This document shows, piece by piece, positions 8,691 through 17,981 of a DNA stretch of 64,000 bases. The notes beneath the pieces were generated by a model, which searched no databases, was not told the origin of the DNA, and worked only from the letters and a program-made list of their open reading frames with translations. Source of the DNA: an uncultured bacterium (lineage in GTDB: Bacteria; Verrucomicrobiota; Kiritimatiellia; RFP12; UBA1067). Position 1 is the first letter of the stretch. The number at the start of each line of letters is the position of its first letter. The position numbers and the translations under genes are program-made. The stretch is taken from contig CACWVU010000002.1 in the NCBI GenBank assembly GCA_902764415.1, positions 36,696 through 100,695 on the forward strand. The letters are read 5' to 3'.

Positions 8691-10054
8691 AGGAGGCGTT
8701 CGCATACATAATAGGGCTCGGCGCGGCGGTGATGATGCCGGTCATCTTCACCGTGCTCGGGGTGCTGATCGGGATCAAGCCCGCCAAGGCGCTGAAGTCG
8801 GGGCTGCTCGTCGGCGTCGGTTTCGTGGGGCTCGGCGTAGTCACGGCGCTCCTCACTACGAGCCTCGGTCCGGCGCTGAAGGGCATGACCGACCTCTACC
8901 ACCTGAACCTTCCGTTCTTCGACCTCGGCTGGCCAGCCGCCGCGGCGGTCGCGTACTCCTGCGCGGTCGGCGCGTTCATCATCCCCGTGTGCCTCGGCGT
9001 GAACGTCGTGATGCTGCTGACGAAGACGACGCGCACGGTGAACATCGACCTCTGGAACTACTGGCATTTCGCGTTCCTCGGCGCGATGGTGTTCTTTGCG
9101 ACCGGCTCGCTTGGCTGGGCGTTCTACGCGGCGATCGTTCTCTACGTCATTACGCTTTGCATGGCCGACTTCACGGCAAAGGGCTTCCAGGCATACTACA
9201 AGGACATGGACGGCATCTCCATTCCCCAGCCGTTCTGCCAGAGCTTCACGCCGTTTGCGGTGGCGATTGGCTGGCTGCTCGACCGCATCCCCGGCTTTTC
9301 GAAGCTCGACATCGACGCGGAGGGGATGAAGCGGAAGTTCGGGCTTCTCGGCGAGCCGCTTTTCCTCGGCCTCGTGATCGGCTGCGCCATCGGTGCGCTC
9401 CGGTGCGACTCCATGAAGGGCGTCGTCGACTCGATACCGCAGATACTGAAGCTCGGCGTGACGGTCGGCGCGGTGATGGAGCTTATCCCGCGCATTACTG
9501 GCCTCTTCATCGAAGGCCTCAAGCCCATCTGCGAGCAGACGAGGAGCTTTGTCGAAAAGCGCTTCTCGGGGCTCAAGGGGCTTTCGATCGGAATGAGTCC
9601 GGCGCTCGTCATCGGACACCCGACCACGCTCGTCGTCTCGATTCTGCTGATTCCGGTGATTCTCTTCCTCTCCGTGTTTCTACCTGGCAACAAGTTCCTG
9701 CCGCTCGCGTCGCTCGCGGGGATGTTCTATCTCTTTCCGTGCGTGTTGCCGATCACGAAGGGCAATGTGCCGAAGACGTTTGTCATCGGACTTGTCGCGC
9801 TCGTCGCGGGACTTTTTTTCGTCACGAACCTCACGCCAGCGTTCACCAAGGCGATTGCGGCGGCGAACTGCGACGGCATCGCCGTGCCAGAGGGCTTCGA
9901 GGGCGGAGCGGCCTTGGATTTCGCGTCCGCGCTGTGGTGCTGGTCGATCTACCATCTCACGGTTACGCTCAAGTGGATTGGCGCCGCTCTCGCCGGGCTT
10001 CTTGCACTCGGCATGTGCGCAGTGAATTGGCTGAGAATCAGAGGGGCAAAATGA
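8687..10054 (+). CDS. Galactitol-type PTS EIIC permease (lone)
   Basis: A 455-aa integral membrane protein of the galactitol/EIIC family. Characteristic stretches include the PVIFTVLGVLIGIKPAKAL start, a first-third CLGVNVVMLLTKTTRTVNID motif, the WNYWHFAFLGA helix, and a GHPTTLVVSILLIPVI segment. In classic systems it moves and phosphorylates a polyol or sugar with EIIA and EIIB partners. None is encoded nearby, so it may act as a facilitator or use partners elsewhere. The start overlaps the GH88 stop by 4 nt (ATGA), which suggests it imports the GH88 products. Its TGA stop lies inside the first unit of the downstream repeat array. Confidence 0.85.
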   Translation: MKEAFAYIIGLGAAVMMPVIFTVLGVLIGIKPAKALKSGLLVGVGFVGLGVVTALLTTSLGPALKGMTDLYHLNLPFFDLGWPAAAAVAYSCAVGAFIIPVCLGVNVVMLLTKTTRTVNIDLWNYWHFAFLGAMVFFATGSLGWAFYAAIVLYVITLCMADFTAKGFQAYYKDMDGISIPQPFCQSFTPFAVAIGWLLDRIPGFSKLDIDAEGMKRKFGLLGEPLFLGLVIGCAIGALRCDSMKGVVDSIPQILKLGVTVGAVMELIPRITGLFIEGLKPICEQTRSFVEKRFSGLKGLSIGMSPALVIGHPTTLVVSILLIPVILFLSVFLPGNKFLPLASLAGMFYLFPCVLPITKGNVPKTFVIGLVALVAGLFFVTNLTPAFTKAIAAANCDGIAVPEGFEGGAALDFASALWCWSIYHLTVTLKWIGAALAGLLALGMCAVNWLRIRGAK

Positions 10055-10175
10055 CAGCAAGCGTACAACAGCAAGGAGTGGAATGACAGCAAGCGTACAA
10101 CAGCAAGGAGTGGAATGACAGCAAGCGTACAACAGTAAGGAGTGGAATGACAGCAAGCGTACAACAGCAAGGAGG
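10050..10175. repeat. Four tandem 32-bp repeats next to the RAYT gene
   Basis: Units start at 10050, 10082, 10114 and 10146, each exactly 32 bp apart and almost identical. Each unit contains ACAGCAAG twice, separated by CGTACA, followed by GAGTGGAATG. The third unit carries a single change (CAGTAAG). The array supplies the stop codon of the upstream permease and directly precedes the transposase. No unique spacers separate the units, so it is not a CRISPR. Confidence 0.95.
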
Positions 10176-10219
10176 CTTGCCGCAACGGCCTGACCTTCAA
10201 CAAGCCAACGAAGGCGCGG

Positions 10220-10244
10220 CTTGTTGTCGTACGCTTGCTGTCAC
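10220..10244 (-). repeat. Inverted copy of the RAYT-associated repeat
   Basis: GTCGTACGCTTGCTGTCA is the reverse complement of the repeat core with one substitution. Together with the direct copy at 10146-10175 it can form a long hairpin just before the transposase start. Confidence 0.85.
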
Positions 10245-10248
10245 TCCA

Positions 10249-11400
10249 ATGCGCCACAAGGGGCTCTTGGGCTGGTGCTATGACTCTCGATGCAACTATA
10301 TGATAACGCTTGTCACCGAGCCGAGGGCCAATGTCTTTGGCATTCTGAGAGAGTGGGGCGTTGAGCGCTCGGAAGAAGGACGTGCCGTCTACGAGTCATG
10401 GCAGGCGATCGAGGCGAAGTTTCCCGGAGTTAGGGCTACTTACAATGCGATAATGCCCGACCACTTCCACGGCATTGTCTACATAACAGAGGAAGGGGCG
10501 GCTGTTCTCGACGAGGTCGTTGCCTTTTTTGCCGGCGAGGTCGAGAGGCGCATCGGCCGCAGTGTATGGAATCCGATTTGGCGCGACTCGGTTTGCCTTG
10601 CGAAGGGGCAGCTTCATAGGCAGATAAGCTATGTCTTGGCAAACGCCAAGCGTCGCTGGATAAAGGAGAACAACCCAGGGCTTTTCAAGAAGGTCATGGG
10701 CTTTAGGCATTGGCGGCTTGGGCGCGCGGGCGAGACGCTGGCTGGCGTTGCCGGCGCCGACAGCTGGGATTTCCGCGCCTTTGCCCGAGATGGCGGCGAG
10801 CTCTGGGATGTCGAGACCGGCGAGGAGATTGCAAAGCCAAAGAAGGGTAATCGGGAGCAGAGGGCGTTTGAAGAACAGCAAGCGTACGACAGCAAGGAAG
10901 AACAGCAGTCGGAGGGAGGCAAGTTGGCCTGGACTGCCGTCGGCAACCCATTTCTGCTGGACGCTCCGCTTCTGGTGAGCGTTAGAATATCGACGGCAAC
11001 GCCAGACGGCAAACTTGCCGAACTCGTCACGAAGCTGGGCGCAAAGGCCGAGCGTGGAGCTGTGCTTGTTAGCCCCTGGATTTCCCCGGGAGAGAAAGCG
11101 GTCAAGGCCGAGGCCATTGCTCGTGGAGGGAGGGTGGTGCAGTTGCTCGCCGAGGGCATGGGTCGCTACTACAAGCCGTGGGGCGGAGATTTCGATTTAT
11201 GTGCTGAGGGGCGGCTTCTTCAGCTGTCGCCATTCGCGCCGCGCGAGACTGGCGCAGCTCGCACGAGTTACGGCAAGGCTCGGTTTGAATGGCTTAACCT
11301 GGCTTCAAAGGCGATTGGCGACCTCTCTTCTGGCTTTTCGAGGGCCGACTTGGGCAAGACGAGAACAGCAAGCGTACAACAGCAAGGGGGAGGGCTATGA
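10249..11400 (+). CDS. REP-associated tyrosine transposase (RAYT) with extra C-terminal domain
   Basis: A 383-aa Y1 transposase of the IS200-like HUH class, which acts on single-stranded REP hairpins. The core has YMITLVTEPR, then the metal-binding H72-F-H74 in MPDHFHGIV, and the likely nucleophile Y128 in QISYVLANAKRRW. The last ~160 residues form a second domain with GNPFLLDAPLLVSVRIS, VLVSPWISPGEKAV and GGRVVQLL. It looks like the Rossmann-type SLOG/DprA-like tail seen in some RAYTs. The ATG at 10249 was chosen because the open frame upstream (from 10147) is only translated repeat. The 3' end also consists of a repeat copy, and the stop overlaps the next ATG. Confidence 0.82.
   Translation: MRHKGLLGWCYDSRCNYMITLVTEPRANVFGILREWGVERSEEGRAVYESWQAIEAKFPGVRATYNAIMPDHFHGIVYITEEGAAVLDEVVAFFAGEVERRIGRSVWNPIWRDSVCLAKGQLHRQISYVLANAKRRWIKENNPGLFKKVMGFRHWRLGRAGETLAGVAGADSWDFRAFARDGGELWDVETGEEIAKPKKGNREQRAFEEQQAYDSKEEQQSEGGKLAWTAVGNPFLLDAPLLVSVRISTATPDGKLAELVTKLGAKAERGAVLVSPWISPGEKAVKAEAIARGGRVVQLLAEGMGRYYKPWGGDFDLCAEGRLLQLSPFAPRETGAARTSYGKARFEWLNLASKAIGDLSSGFSRADLGKTRTASVQQQGGGL
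10873..10897 (+). repeat. RAYT repeat copy inside the transposase gene
   Basis: A copy with the core CAGCAAGCGTACGACAGCAA lies between the transposase core and its C-terminal domain. It is translated in frame as a Gln/Ser/Lys-rich linker. Confidence 0.9.
11363..11387 (+). repeat. RAYT repeat copy at the transposase 3' end
   Basis: An exact copy of the repeat core ends 11 nt before the stop and encodes TASVQQQGG. The transposase is thus bracketed by direct repeats at 10050-10175 and here. Confidence 0.9.
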
Positions 11401-12257
11401 TTGCGGCAATATTGATAGCGACCACGTGCCTCTGCGGGGAGGCGCCGGAGCGGGCGAACGACTTCTTCTGGGAAAACGACCGCACTGGCTTTCGCGCATA
11501 CGGGCCGGGCGATCCGCACAAGTGGAGCGGCATCGACGTCTTCAATAAGGCGACGACAAACAACTTCGTTGTGCATCTCCTGCGTGAGCCGGGGAAACAC
11601 GGCAACTGGCACAAGAACGTGAAGGGCCTTGGCATGGATGACTACGCCGTAGGCCCCGGTCGCGGCGTCGGCGGGGTGGCGTTCAGGAAGGACGGCAAGT
11701 GGCTTTCTGACTACGGCAACTGGGTGGCCTATCGCATCCACACCAACTGCGAGGAGCGCTGCGCCTTCGAGCTCGACTACAAGCTCCCGATTGGCGGCAC
11801 GATGACACTTGGGATTGTCCTGGAGAAAGGACGCTCGTTTTTCACAGAGGCGGTGACGTTTTCAAAGGATGCGCCGATCGAGGGTGTCGAGGTTGGCGTA
11901 GGGCTCGACTTAAGCGCCGAGCGCGAACACGCGGGCGACCTTTTCGTAGACGAAAAGAAGCTCATGGTCTCCCTCTTCGAGAAGCCGCACAACCGCGAGG
12001 GCGAGGAGGGTTCGATGATGAGCGCGATATTCGCGATGCCGGGTATGGGCGGTGTCGCGCTTGCCGACGGCCCCGAAGGCGCAAAGATGATAATGACAGA
12101 GCCATTGAAACATCACGGTACCGCGCTTCTTGTTTGCGCTGGCGCTGACTGGACCGAGGCCGGCCGGTTCCGCGACGCGAAGGCGTGGCACGCCTACGTG
12201 CGCAAAACGCAAGGGTGGTACGAGAGTGGAAAGACCAAGCTCGCCAGTGGATTTTAG
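11397..12257 (+). CDS. DUF4861-like secreted protein
   Basis: 286 aa. A short hydrophobic leader (MIAAILIATTCLCGEA) suggests export, possibly as a lipoprotein around C11/C13. The body begins with FFWENDRTGFRAYGPGDP, a signature I associate with DUF4861, a family recurring in polysaccharide-degradation loci. It continues with GMDDYAVGPGRGVGG and a C-terminal WHAYVRKTQGWYESG. The biochemical role is not established. The position between GH88/EIIC and kduI suggests a part in uronic-acid glycan use. The ATG overlaps the transposase stop. Confidence 0.7.
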   Translation: MIAAILIATTCLCGEAPERANDFFWENDRTGFRAYGPGDPHKWSGIDVFNKATTNNFVVHLLREPGKHGNWHKNVKGLGMDDYAVGPGRGVGGVAFRKDGKWLSDYGNWVAYRIHTNCEERCAFELDYKLPIGGTMTLGIVLEKGRSFFTEAVTFSKDAPIEGVEVGVGLDLSAEREHAGDLFVDEKKLMVSLFEKPHNREGEEGSMMSAIFAMPGMGGVALADGPEGAKMIMTEPLKHHGTALLVCAGADWTEAGRFRDAKAWHAYVRKTQGWYESGKTKLASGF

Positions 12258-12291
12258 ATGCAAAATAAAAGAGCAGTTGGAAATGGTGCGG

Positions 12292-12331
12292 GCCACAAGA
12301 ACCATCTTCTGTTTCTCCTGTTCTTTGTGGC
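12292..12331 (+). terminator. Stem-loop between DUF4861 gene and kduI
   Basis: GCCACAAGAAC (12292-12302) pairs with GTTCTTTGTGGC (12320-12331) with a one-base bulge and a 17-nt loop. There is no T-run, only CTAAAAC. It could be a weak terminator, an mRNA-stability element or a leader structure for kduI. Confidence 0.4.
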
Positions 12332-12382
12332 TAAAACAGACTAGACATCTAAGTTAAAACATAAAACGAAAGGAAAAGACAA

Positions 12383-13324
12383 ATGAACATGATTGCGATA
12401 ATGCTGGCGACGACGGTAAACTTCACCGTCCAAACCGCGGTTCACCCCGACGACTTCAAGTCGTACGACACGGCGAAGATCAGGAGCCGGTTCGTGATGG
12501 AGAAGGTGATGGCTCCCGACGGGGTCAACCTCACCTACACGATGTACGACCGCCTCGTCTACGGCGGCGCGATGCCGGTGGAGAAGGAGCTCGTGCTTGA
12601 GTCGTTTGAAGAGCTAAAGGCAGATTACTTCCTTGAGAGGAGAGAGCTCGGGGTTGTCAACATTGGTGGTCCTGGAGCGGTGACGATTAAGGAGATTGGA
12701 ACGACAGCAAGCGGACAACAGCAAGTCTTTGACCTCGAGTTCAAGGAGGCGCTCTATGTCGGCTGCGGGAAGAAGGAGGTCAGGTTTGCCTCGAAGGACA
12801 AGGCGAACCCCGCGAAGTTCTACATTAACTCCGCGCCCGCCTACAAGGAGTTCGTCACCCAGCGCATCACGAGCGACCAGAGCTGCAGGAAGCCGGGCTA
12901 CACGATCGGCAACTACATCAAGGCCGGCAAGATGGAGGAGTCGAACGACCGCGTCATCAACCAGCTCATCGTCTATCCTGTCCTTTCAAAGGTTGAGGGC
13001 GGCGGATGCTGCCAGCTTCAGATGGGCCTCACGGAGCTCAAGCCCGGGAGCGTCTGGAACACGATGCCCCAGCACACGCACAACCGGCGCATGGAGGCGT
13101 ACTTCTACTTCAACGTCCCCGAAGGCCAGGCGATCTGCCACCAGATGGGCCGTCCGCAGGAGCAGCGGCTCGTGTGGCTCCACAACGAGCAGGCGATCAC
13201 CGCGCCCGAGTGGAGCGTCCATTCCGCCGCGGGAACCTCGAACTACATGTTCATCTGGGGCATGGGCGGCGAGAACCTCAACTACGGCGATATGGATAAA
13301 GTTCCCGTAACGGAAATGAAATAA
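12383..13324 (+). CDS. kduI: 5-dehydro-4-deoxy-D-glucuronate isomerase
   Basis: 313 aa. Isomerises 4-deoxy-5-keto-uronate to 2,5-diketo-3-deoxygluconate in the cytoplasm, with zinc. Recognisable blocks include the N-terminal [20 protein letters not shown], a VNIGGPG turn, [12 protein letters not shown], and the cupin metal site in [16 protein letters not shown]. Residues ~105-113 (GTTASGQQQ) are an extra loop not expected in the family. They are encoded by a copy of the RAYT repeat, yet the frame is intact. The ATG follows GAAAGGAAAAG. It pairs with kduD, 9 nt downstream. Confidence 0.93.
   Translation: MNMIAIMLATTVNFTVQTAVHPDDFKSYDTAKIRSRFVMEKVMAPDGVNLTYTMYDRLVYGGAMPVEKELVLESFEELKADYFLERRELGVVNIGGPGAVTIKEIGTTASGQQQVFDLEFKEALYVGCGKKEVRFASKDKANPAKFYINSAPAYKEFVTQRITSDQSCRKPGYTIGNYIKAGKMEESNDRVINQLIVYPVLSKVEGGGCCQLQMGLTELKPGSVWNTMPQHTHNRRMEAYFYFNVPEGQAICHQMGRPQEQRLVWLHNEQAITAPEWSVHSAAGTSNYMFIWGMGGENLNYGDMDKVPVTEMK
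12700..12725 (+). repeat. RAYT repeat copy inside kduI
   Basis: The 26-bp segment matches the repeat core (ACAGCAAG, CGGACA, ACAGCAAG) with two substitutions relative to the array. It is translated as TASGQQQ within kduI. Confidence 0.88.
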
Positions 13325-13333
13325 GGAGGAAAC

Positions 13334-14026
13334 ATGATAACTTACGATCTATCTGGCAGGACGGCGCTGGTGACTGGCTCGAACCGCGGCATCGGCAAGG
13401 CGATGGCCGACGCGCTCGAGGCGGCCGGGGCGCAGGTGGTGCGTACCTCGTCGAAGGACTGCGACCTCTCCGACCGCAAGGCGGTCTATGCGTTCGTCGA
13501 GCGCGTCAAGAAGGATCACCAGATCGACATCCTCGTGAACAACGCGGGGATGATCCTGAGGAAGCCCGCCGCCGAGCATCCGGACGAGTGGTGGGACAAG
13601 GTGATGTCCGTCAACCTCGACTCGCAGTTCGTCCTCGCGCGCGAGTTCGGCAAGGACATGGTCGCGCGCGGCTGGGGCAAGATCGTGTTCACCTGCTCGC
13701 TGCTCACCTTCCAGGGCGGGATAACCGTGCCAGGCTACGCCGCGTCGAAGGGCGGCGTCGGGCAGCTCGTGAAGGCGCTTGCGAACGAGTGGGCGCCGAA
13801 GGGGGTGAACGTGAACGGCATCGCGCCCGGCTACATCGCGACGGACAACACCGCCGCGCTCCGGGCCGACCCGGTCCGCTCGCGCCAGATCCTCGAGCGC
13901 ATTCCGGCGGGGCGCTGGGGCGAGGCAGCGGACATCGCGGGCGCGTGCGTATTCCTCTGCTCGCCGGCGGCGGCATACGTCCACGGAGCGATCCTGCCGG
14001 TCGACGGCGGCTGGCTCGCCCGGTAG
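13334..14026 (+). CDS. kduD: 2-deoxy-D-gluconate 3-dehydrogenase (SDR)
   Basis: A 230-aa short-chain dehydrogenase that reduces 2,5-diketo-3-deoxygluconate to KDG with NAD(P)H. Visible are the cofactor motif TGSNRGIG, NNAG, the catalytic YAASK, a Ser in FTCSLL and the C-terminal VDGGW. Assignment to KduD, and not another SDR, rests on tight pairing with kduI (9-nt gap, AAGGAGG ribosome site) and the opening DLSGRTALVTGSNRGIG. It is about 20 residues shorter than the usual ~250. Confidence 0.85.
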   Translation: MITYDLSGRTALVTGSNRGIGKAMADALEAAGAQVVRTSSKDCDLSDRKAVYAFVERVKKDHQIDILVNNAGMILRKPAAEHPDEWWDKVMSVNLDSQFVLAREFGKDMVARGWGKIVFTCSLLTFQGGITVPGYAASKGGVGQLVKALANEWAPKGVNVNGIAPGYIATDNTAALRADPVRSRQILERIPAGRWGEAADIAGACVFLCSPAAAYVHGAILPVDGGWLAR

Positions 14027-14057
14027 CCTATGGCCAACGCATGCGTTGGAAGTGCTT

Positions 14058-14139
14058 CAGTAGTCAGCAGCCGGCAGCGCAGCGGCCGGTAAGGAGTCCG
14101 CATCCAACTGGACACTGATTACTGGCTGCTGGTTGCTGA
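14058..14139. repeat. Inverted pair of CAGCAGC-type degenerate heptamers
   Basis: AGTCAGCAGCCGGCAGC (from 14062) faces TTACTGGCTGCTGGTTGCTG (14119-14138), whose reverse complement reads as CAGCAAC/CAGCAGC/CAGTAA heptads. The same heptad family forms the array at 63485-63551. The pair could fold into a long imperfect hairpin between kduD and the tuf promoter. Confidence 0.55.
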
Positions 14140-14159
14140 GAAGCTTCCGCCGCACCCCC

Positions 14160-14189
14160 TTGTCAAGTGGCGGTCATTTTTGTTATACT
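14160..14189 (+). promoter_or_regulatory. Promoter of tRNA-Thr/tuf operon
   Basis: TTGTCA (14160-14165) and TATACT (14184-14189) are separated by 18 nt, with TG extending the -10. It is one of only two promoters in the window where a -35 hexamer is apparent, in keeping with the strong expression needed for tuf. Confidence 0.7.
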
Positions 14190-14213
14190 ACGCAAGTTTT
14201 CGTCTCAAAGGAG

Positions 14214-14289
<76 letters not shown>

Positions 14290-14334
14290 GCGGGACGGAG
14301 CAAGAAGGAAAAAACAACTCACAGGAGCTAAAAA

Positions 14335-15546
<1,212 letters not shown>

Positions 15547-15654
15547 GAGCGAAGGCCTTCTGTGAGATGCCCGTCCGCGAACCCGGCCTGCGGTGGCCGG
15601 CCGGGGGAGCGGGCGAGGCTTGATCCGAAGGTCCGACACTGGAGAGAATAGGAA

Positions 15655-15804
15655 ATGCGCGACCTGGCGATATTGGCGTGCGGCGAGTGCAAGCGCCGCA
15701 ACTACACGACAACGCGGAACAAGAAGACGACGACCGAACGTCTCGAGAAGGTCAAGTTCTGCAAGTTCTGCCGCAAGCACACGACGCACAAGGAGACGAA
15801 GTAG
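15655..15804 (+). CDS. rpmG: 50S ribosomal protein L33
   Basis: A 49-aa basic protein of the large subunit. It is the zinc-ribbon form, with CGEC near the N-terminus and CKFC near the C-terminus. The body [20 protein letters not shown] is diagnostic. The ATG follows AGGA. It sits between tuf and tRNA-Trp/secE, its usual neighbourhood. Confidence 0.96.
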   Translation: MRDLAILACGECKRRNYTTTRNKKTTTERLEKVKFCKFCRKHTTHKETK

Positions 15805-15830
15805 CGTCCGGCGGCTGCCGGGCGCGGCGC

Positions 15831-15836
15831 TATGAT
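15831..15836 (+). promoter_or_regulatory. Possible -10 box of tRNA-Trp
   Basis: TATGAT lies 6 nt before the mature 5' end of tRNA-Trp. No -35 is visible, and readthrough from tuf is an equally plausible source of the transcript. Confidence 0.35.
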
Positions 15837-15842
15837 TTCACT

Positions 15843-15916
15843 AGGGTAATAGCACAATGGCAGTGCAGCGGTCTCCAAAACCGCCCATGGGGGTTCGATT
15901 CCCTCTTACCCTGCCA
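15843..15916 (+). tRNA. tRNA-Trp (CCA)
   Basis: A 74-nt cloverleaf with encoded terminal CCA. The acceptor stem pairs AGGGTAA with TTACCCT. The stem GCGGT/ACCGC holds loop CTCCAAA, giving anticodon CCA. It precedes secE as in many bacteria. Confidence 0.96.
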
Positions 15917-15938
15917 AGAGAGAGATGAGGGCTGCTGA

Positions 15939-16136
15939 ATGCACATCTGGGAGAAGACAAAGGGATATCTGAGCGGCGTCGCCGCAGAGGCGAAGCGCGT
16001 GACCTGGCCTGGAGTTCACGAGCTCTGGGAGTCGACCCTCGTCGTGATTTCGTTCATCTTCATCCTGGCCGCCACCACGCTGGTGTGCGACAAGGTGATC
16101 GAGGGCTTCATCAAGGTGGTGCACGCGGGCGCCTGA
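15939..16136 (+). CDS. secE: Preprotein translocase subunit SecE
   Basis: A 65-aa single-span form of SecE, which clamps SecY in the Sec translocon. The amphipathic segment AEAKRVTWPGVHELWESTLVV is the family signature and leads into one membrane helix (ISFIFILAATTLV). The order tRNA-Trp, secE, nusG, rplK is standard. Confidence 0.96.
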   Translation: MHIWEKTKGYLSGVAAEAKRVTWPGVHELWESTLVVISFIFILAATTLVCDKVIEGFIKVVHAGA

Positions 16137-16168
16137 GGGCGCGGCGGATGGAGCCGGAGGATACGGAA

Positions 16169-16777
16169 ATGGAAAAGCAGTGGTTTGTCCTTCACACGCT
16201 GACTGGCCAGGAGAACAAGGCCCAGCGGTCGATCGAAGCCCGGGTCAAGCTCGAGCGGATGGAGGACTTCATCGGCCGTTGCGTGGTCCCCACCGAGAGG
16301 GTGACCGAGAAGAAGAACGGCCGCAAGCGCACCATCGTCAAGAAGTTCTTCCCCGGCTACTGTCTCTGCGAGCTCGCGCTCTACGACGAGTCGCGGGGCC
16401 TGGACGAGAACGGGAAGAAGGCGATTTACGAGCGGACGTGGCAGTTCCTGCGCGAGACCCCGGGTGTCATCGGGTTCGTCGGCGGCGACCGCCCGCAGCC
16501 GCTCAAGCAGAGCGAAGTGGACGCGATTCTCCTGGACAAGCCCTCGGGCGGCCAGGGCATCGAGCGTCCGAAGGTTGTTTTCAACGTCGACGAGGCGGTG
16601 AAGATTGTTGACGGCGCGTTCATGGGTTTGACGGGCCTGGTCAGCGTGGTGGATCCCGATCGGGGCAAACTCAAGGTCGAAGTACAGGTCTTCGGCCGCA
16701 AGGTCCCGGTCGACGTCGAGTACTGGCAGGTGGAGAAGGTCCCGATCGAGGAGACCTTCGAGTCCGCCCGCAAGTAG
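16169..16777 (+). CDS. nusG: Transcription antitermination factor NusG
   Basis: About 202 aa. Binds RNA polymerase and couples it to Rho or ribosomes. The N-terminal NGN domain opens with KQWFVLHTLTGQENKA and holds KKFFPGYCLCE and TPGVIGFVGG. The C-terminal KOW domain contains VKIVDGAFMGLTGLV. A ~20-residue acidic insert (DESRGLDENGKKAIYER) lies in the NGN domain. The ATG at 16169 is preferred over one at 16148 because GGAGG sits 8 nt upstream of it. Confidence 0.96.
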   Translation: MEKQWFVLHTLTGQENKAQRSIEARVKLERMEDFIGRCVVPTERVTEKKNGRKRTIVKKFFPGYCLCELALYDESRGLDENGKKAIYERTWQFLRETPGVIGFVGGDRPQPLKQSEVDAILLDKPSGGQGIERPKVVFNVDEAVKIVDGAFMGLTGLVSVVDPDRGKLKVEVQVFGRKVPVDVEYWQVEKVPIEETFESARK

Positions 16778-16850
16778 GAGGCAGGTTTTGCGGTCCGCTT
16801 GACCGGGACGGATCCCCGGGAGGAGCCGCACGAAGGAAGGAAAAGGAAAG

Positions 16851-17276
16851 ATGGCGAAGAAAGTCACTGGAGTGGTCAAGCTCCAGATTCCCGCCGGCGC
16901 CGCGAACCCCGCGCCGCCCGTCGGACCGGCCCTTGGCTCGGCCGGCGTCAACATCATGCAGTTCTGCAAGGAGTTCAACGCCAAGACGGCGAAGGACGCA
17001 GGGCTGGTCATCCCCGTGATCATCACGGTCTACCAGGACCGCAGCTTCTCGCTGCAGTTCAAGTCGCCGCCCGCGTCGGTGCTCCTCAAGAAGGAGGCCG
17101 GGCTCGCCAAGGGCAGCGGCGTACCCAACAAGAACAAGGTCGGCAAGGTCACCAAGGCCCAGCTCCTGAAGATCGTGGAGATGAAGAAGGCCGACCTCAA
17201 CACCGAGGACCCGGAGCAGGCCATCAAGATGATCGCCGGCACGGCCCGCAACATGGGAATCGAGGTGGTGGAATGA
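16851..17276 (+). CDS. rplK: 50S ribosomal protein L11
   Basis: 141 aa. Forms the GTPase-associated stalk base with 23S rRNA. Typical text is visible: [36 protein letters not shown], and a C-terminal [12 protein letters not shown]. The stop overlaps the rplA start (ATGA). The ATG follows AAGGAAAAGGAAAG. Confidence 0.97.
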   Translation: MAKKVTGVVKLQIPAGAANPAPPVGPALGSAGVNIMQFCKEFNAKTAKDAGLVIPVIITVYQDRSFSLQFKSPPASVLLKKEAGLAKGSGVPNKNKVGKVTKAQLLKIVEMKKADLNTEDPEQAIKMIAGTARNMGIEVVE

Positions 17277-17968
17277 GCGCGCACGGCAAGAAGTACTTCA
17301 ACGCGGCGAAGAAGGCCCCGAAGAAGCCGGTTTCGGTCGAGGAGGCGGTCAAGTTCGTCAAGGCGAACCCCGGCGCCAAGTTCGACGAGACGGTCGACGT
17401 CTACTTCCGCCTGGGCAAGGACTGCACCAAGGGCGACACCGCGGTCCGCGGCGCCGTCAAGCTTCCGCACGGCTCGGGCAAGGTCGTCAGGGTGGCGGTG
17501 TTCGCCGGCGGCGACCACGCCGAGGAGGCCCGCCAGGCCGGCGCCGACTACGTCGGCCTCGCCGACCTCATCGAGAAGGTGACGAAGGAGGGCTGGTGCG
17601 ACTTCGACGTCGCGATCGCGACCGTCGAGGCGATGAAGGACGTGCGCAAGTGCGCCCGCATCCTCGGCCCCCGCGGCCTCATGCCTAACCCCAAGACCGG
17701 CACGGTGACCGACGACACGGCCGCCGCGGTCAAGGAGGCGAAGGGCGGCAAGGTCGACTTCCGCATGGACAAGACCGGCAACCTGGCCGTCGTCGCGGGC
17801 AAGCGCTCGTTCGACGAGGCGAAGCTCGTCGAGAACGTCAATGCGGTCGTCGCCGCGGTCCAGGCCGCCAAGCCTGCCACGGTCAAGGGCGTGTTCATCA
17901 AGTCCATGAGCATCTCGTCCACGATGGGCGTCGGTGTTCCGGTGGTCGTCGCGGCGGACGCCGAGTAA
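17273..17968 (+). CDS. rplA: 50S ribosomal protein L1
   Basis: 231 aa. Forms the L1 stalk and in many bacteria represses its own operon. Signature blocks are [26 protein letters not shown], the [16 protein letters not shown] motif and [15 protein letters not shown]. It overlaps rplK by 4 nt and is followed 13 nt later by rplJ with an AAGGAGG site. Confidence 0.97.
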   Translation: MSAHGKKYFNAAKKAPKKPVSVEEAVKFVKANPGAKFDETVDVYFRLGKDCTKGDTAVRGAVKLPHGSGKVVRVAVFAGGDHAEEARQAGADYVGLADLIEKVTKEGWCDFDVAIATVEAMKDVRKCARILGPRGLMPNPKTGTVTDDTAAAVKEAKGGKVDFRMDKTGNLAVVAGKRSFDEAKLVENVNAVVAAVQAAKPATVKGVFIKSMSISSTMGVGVPVVVAADAE

Positions 17969-17981
17969 GGAGGATGACGAA

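Noticed and set aside
10050..10175. CRISPR array
   Set aside because: The 32-bp units are contiguous with no unique spacers and no cas genes nearby; they belong to the RAYT.
10147..10248. Upstream start of the transposase at 10147
   Set aside because: The extra 34 residues are translated repeat plus an inverted repeat copy; the conserved domain begins just after the ATG at 10249.
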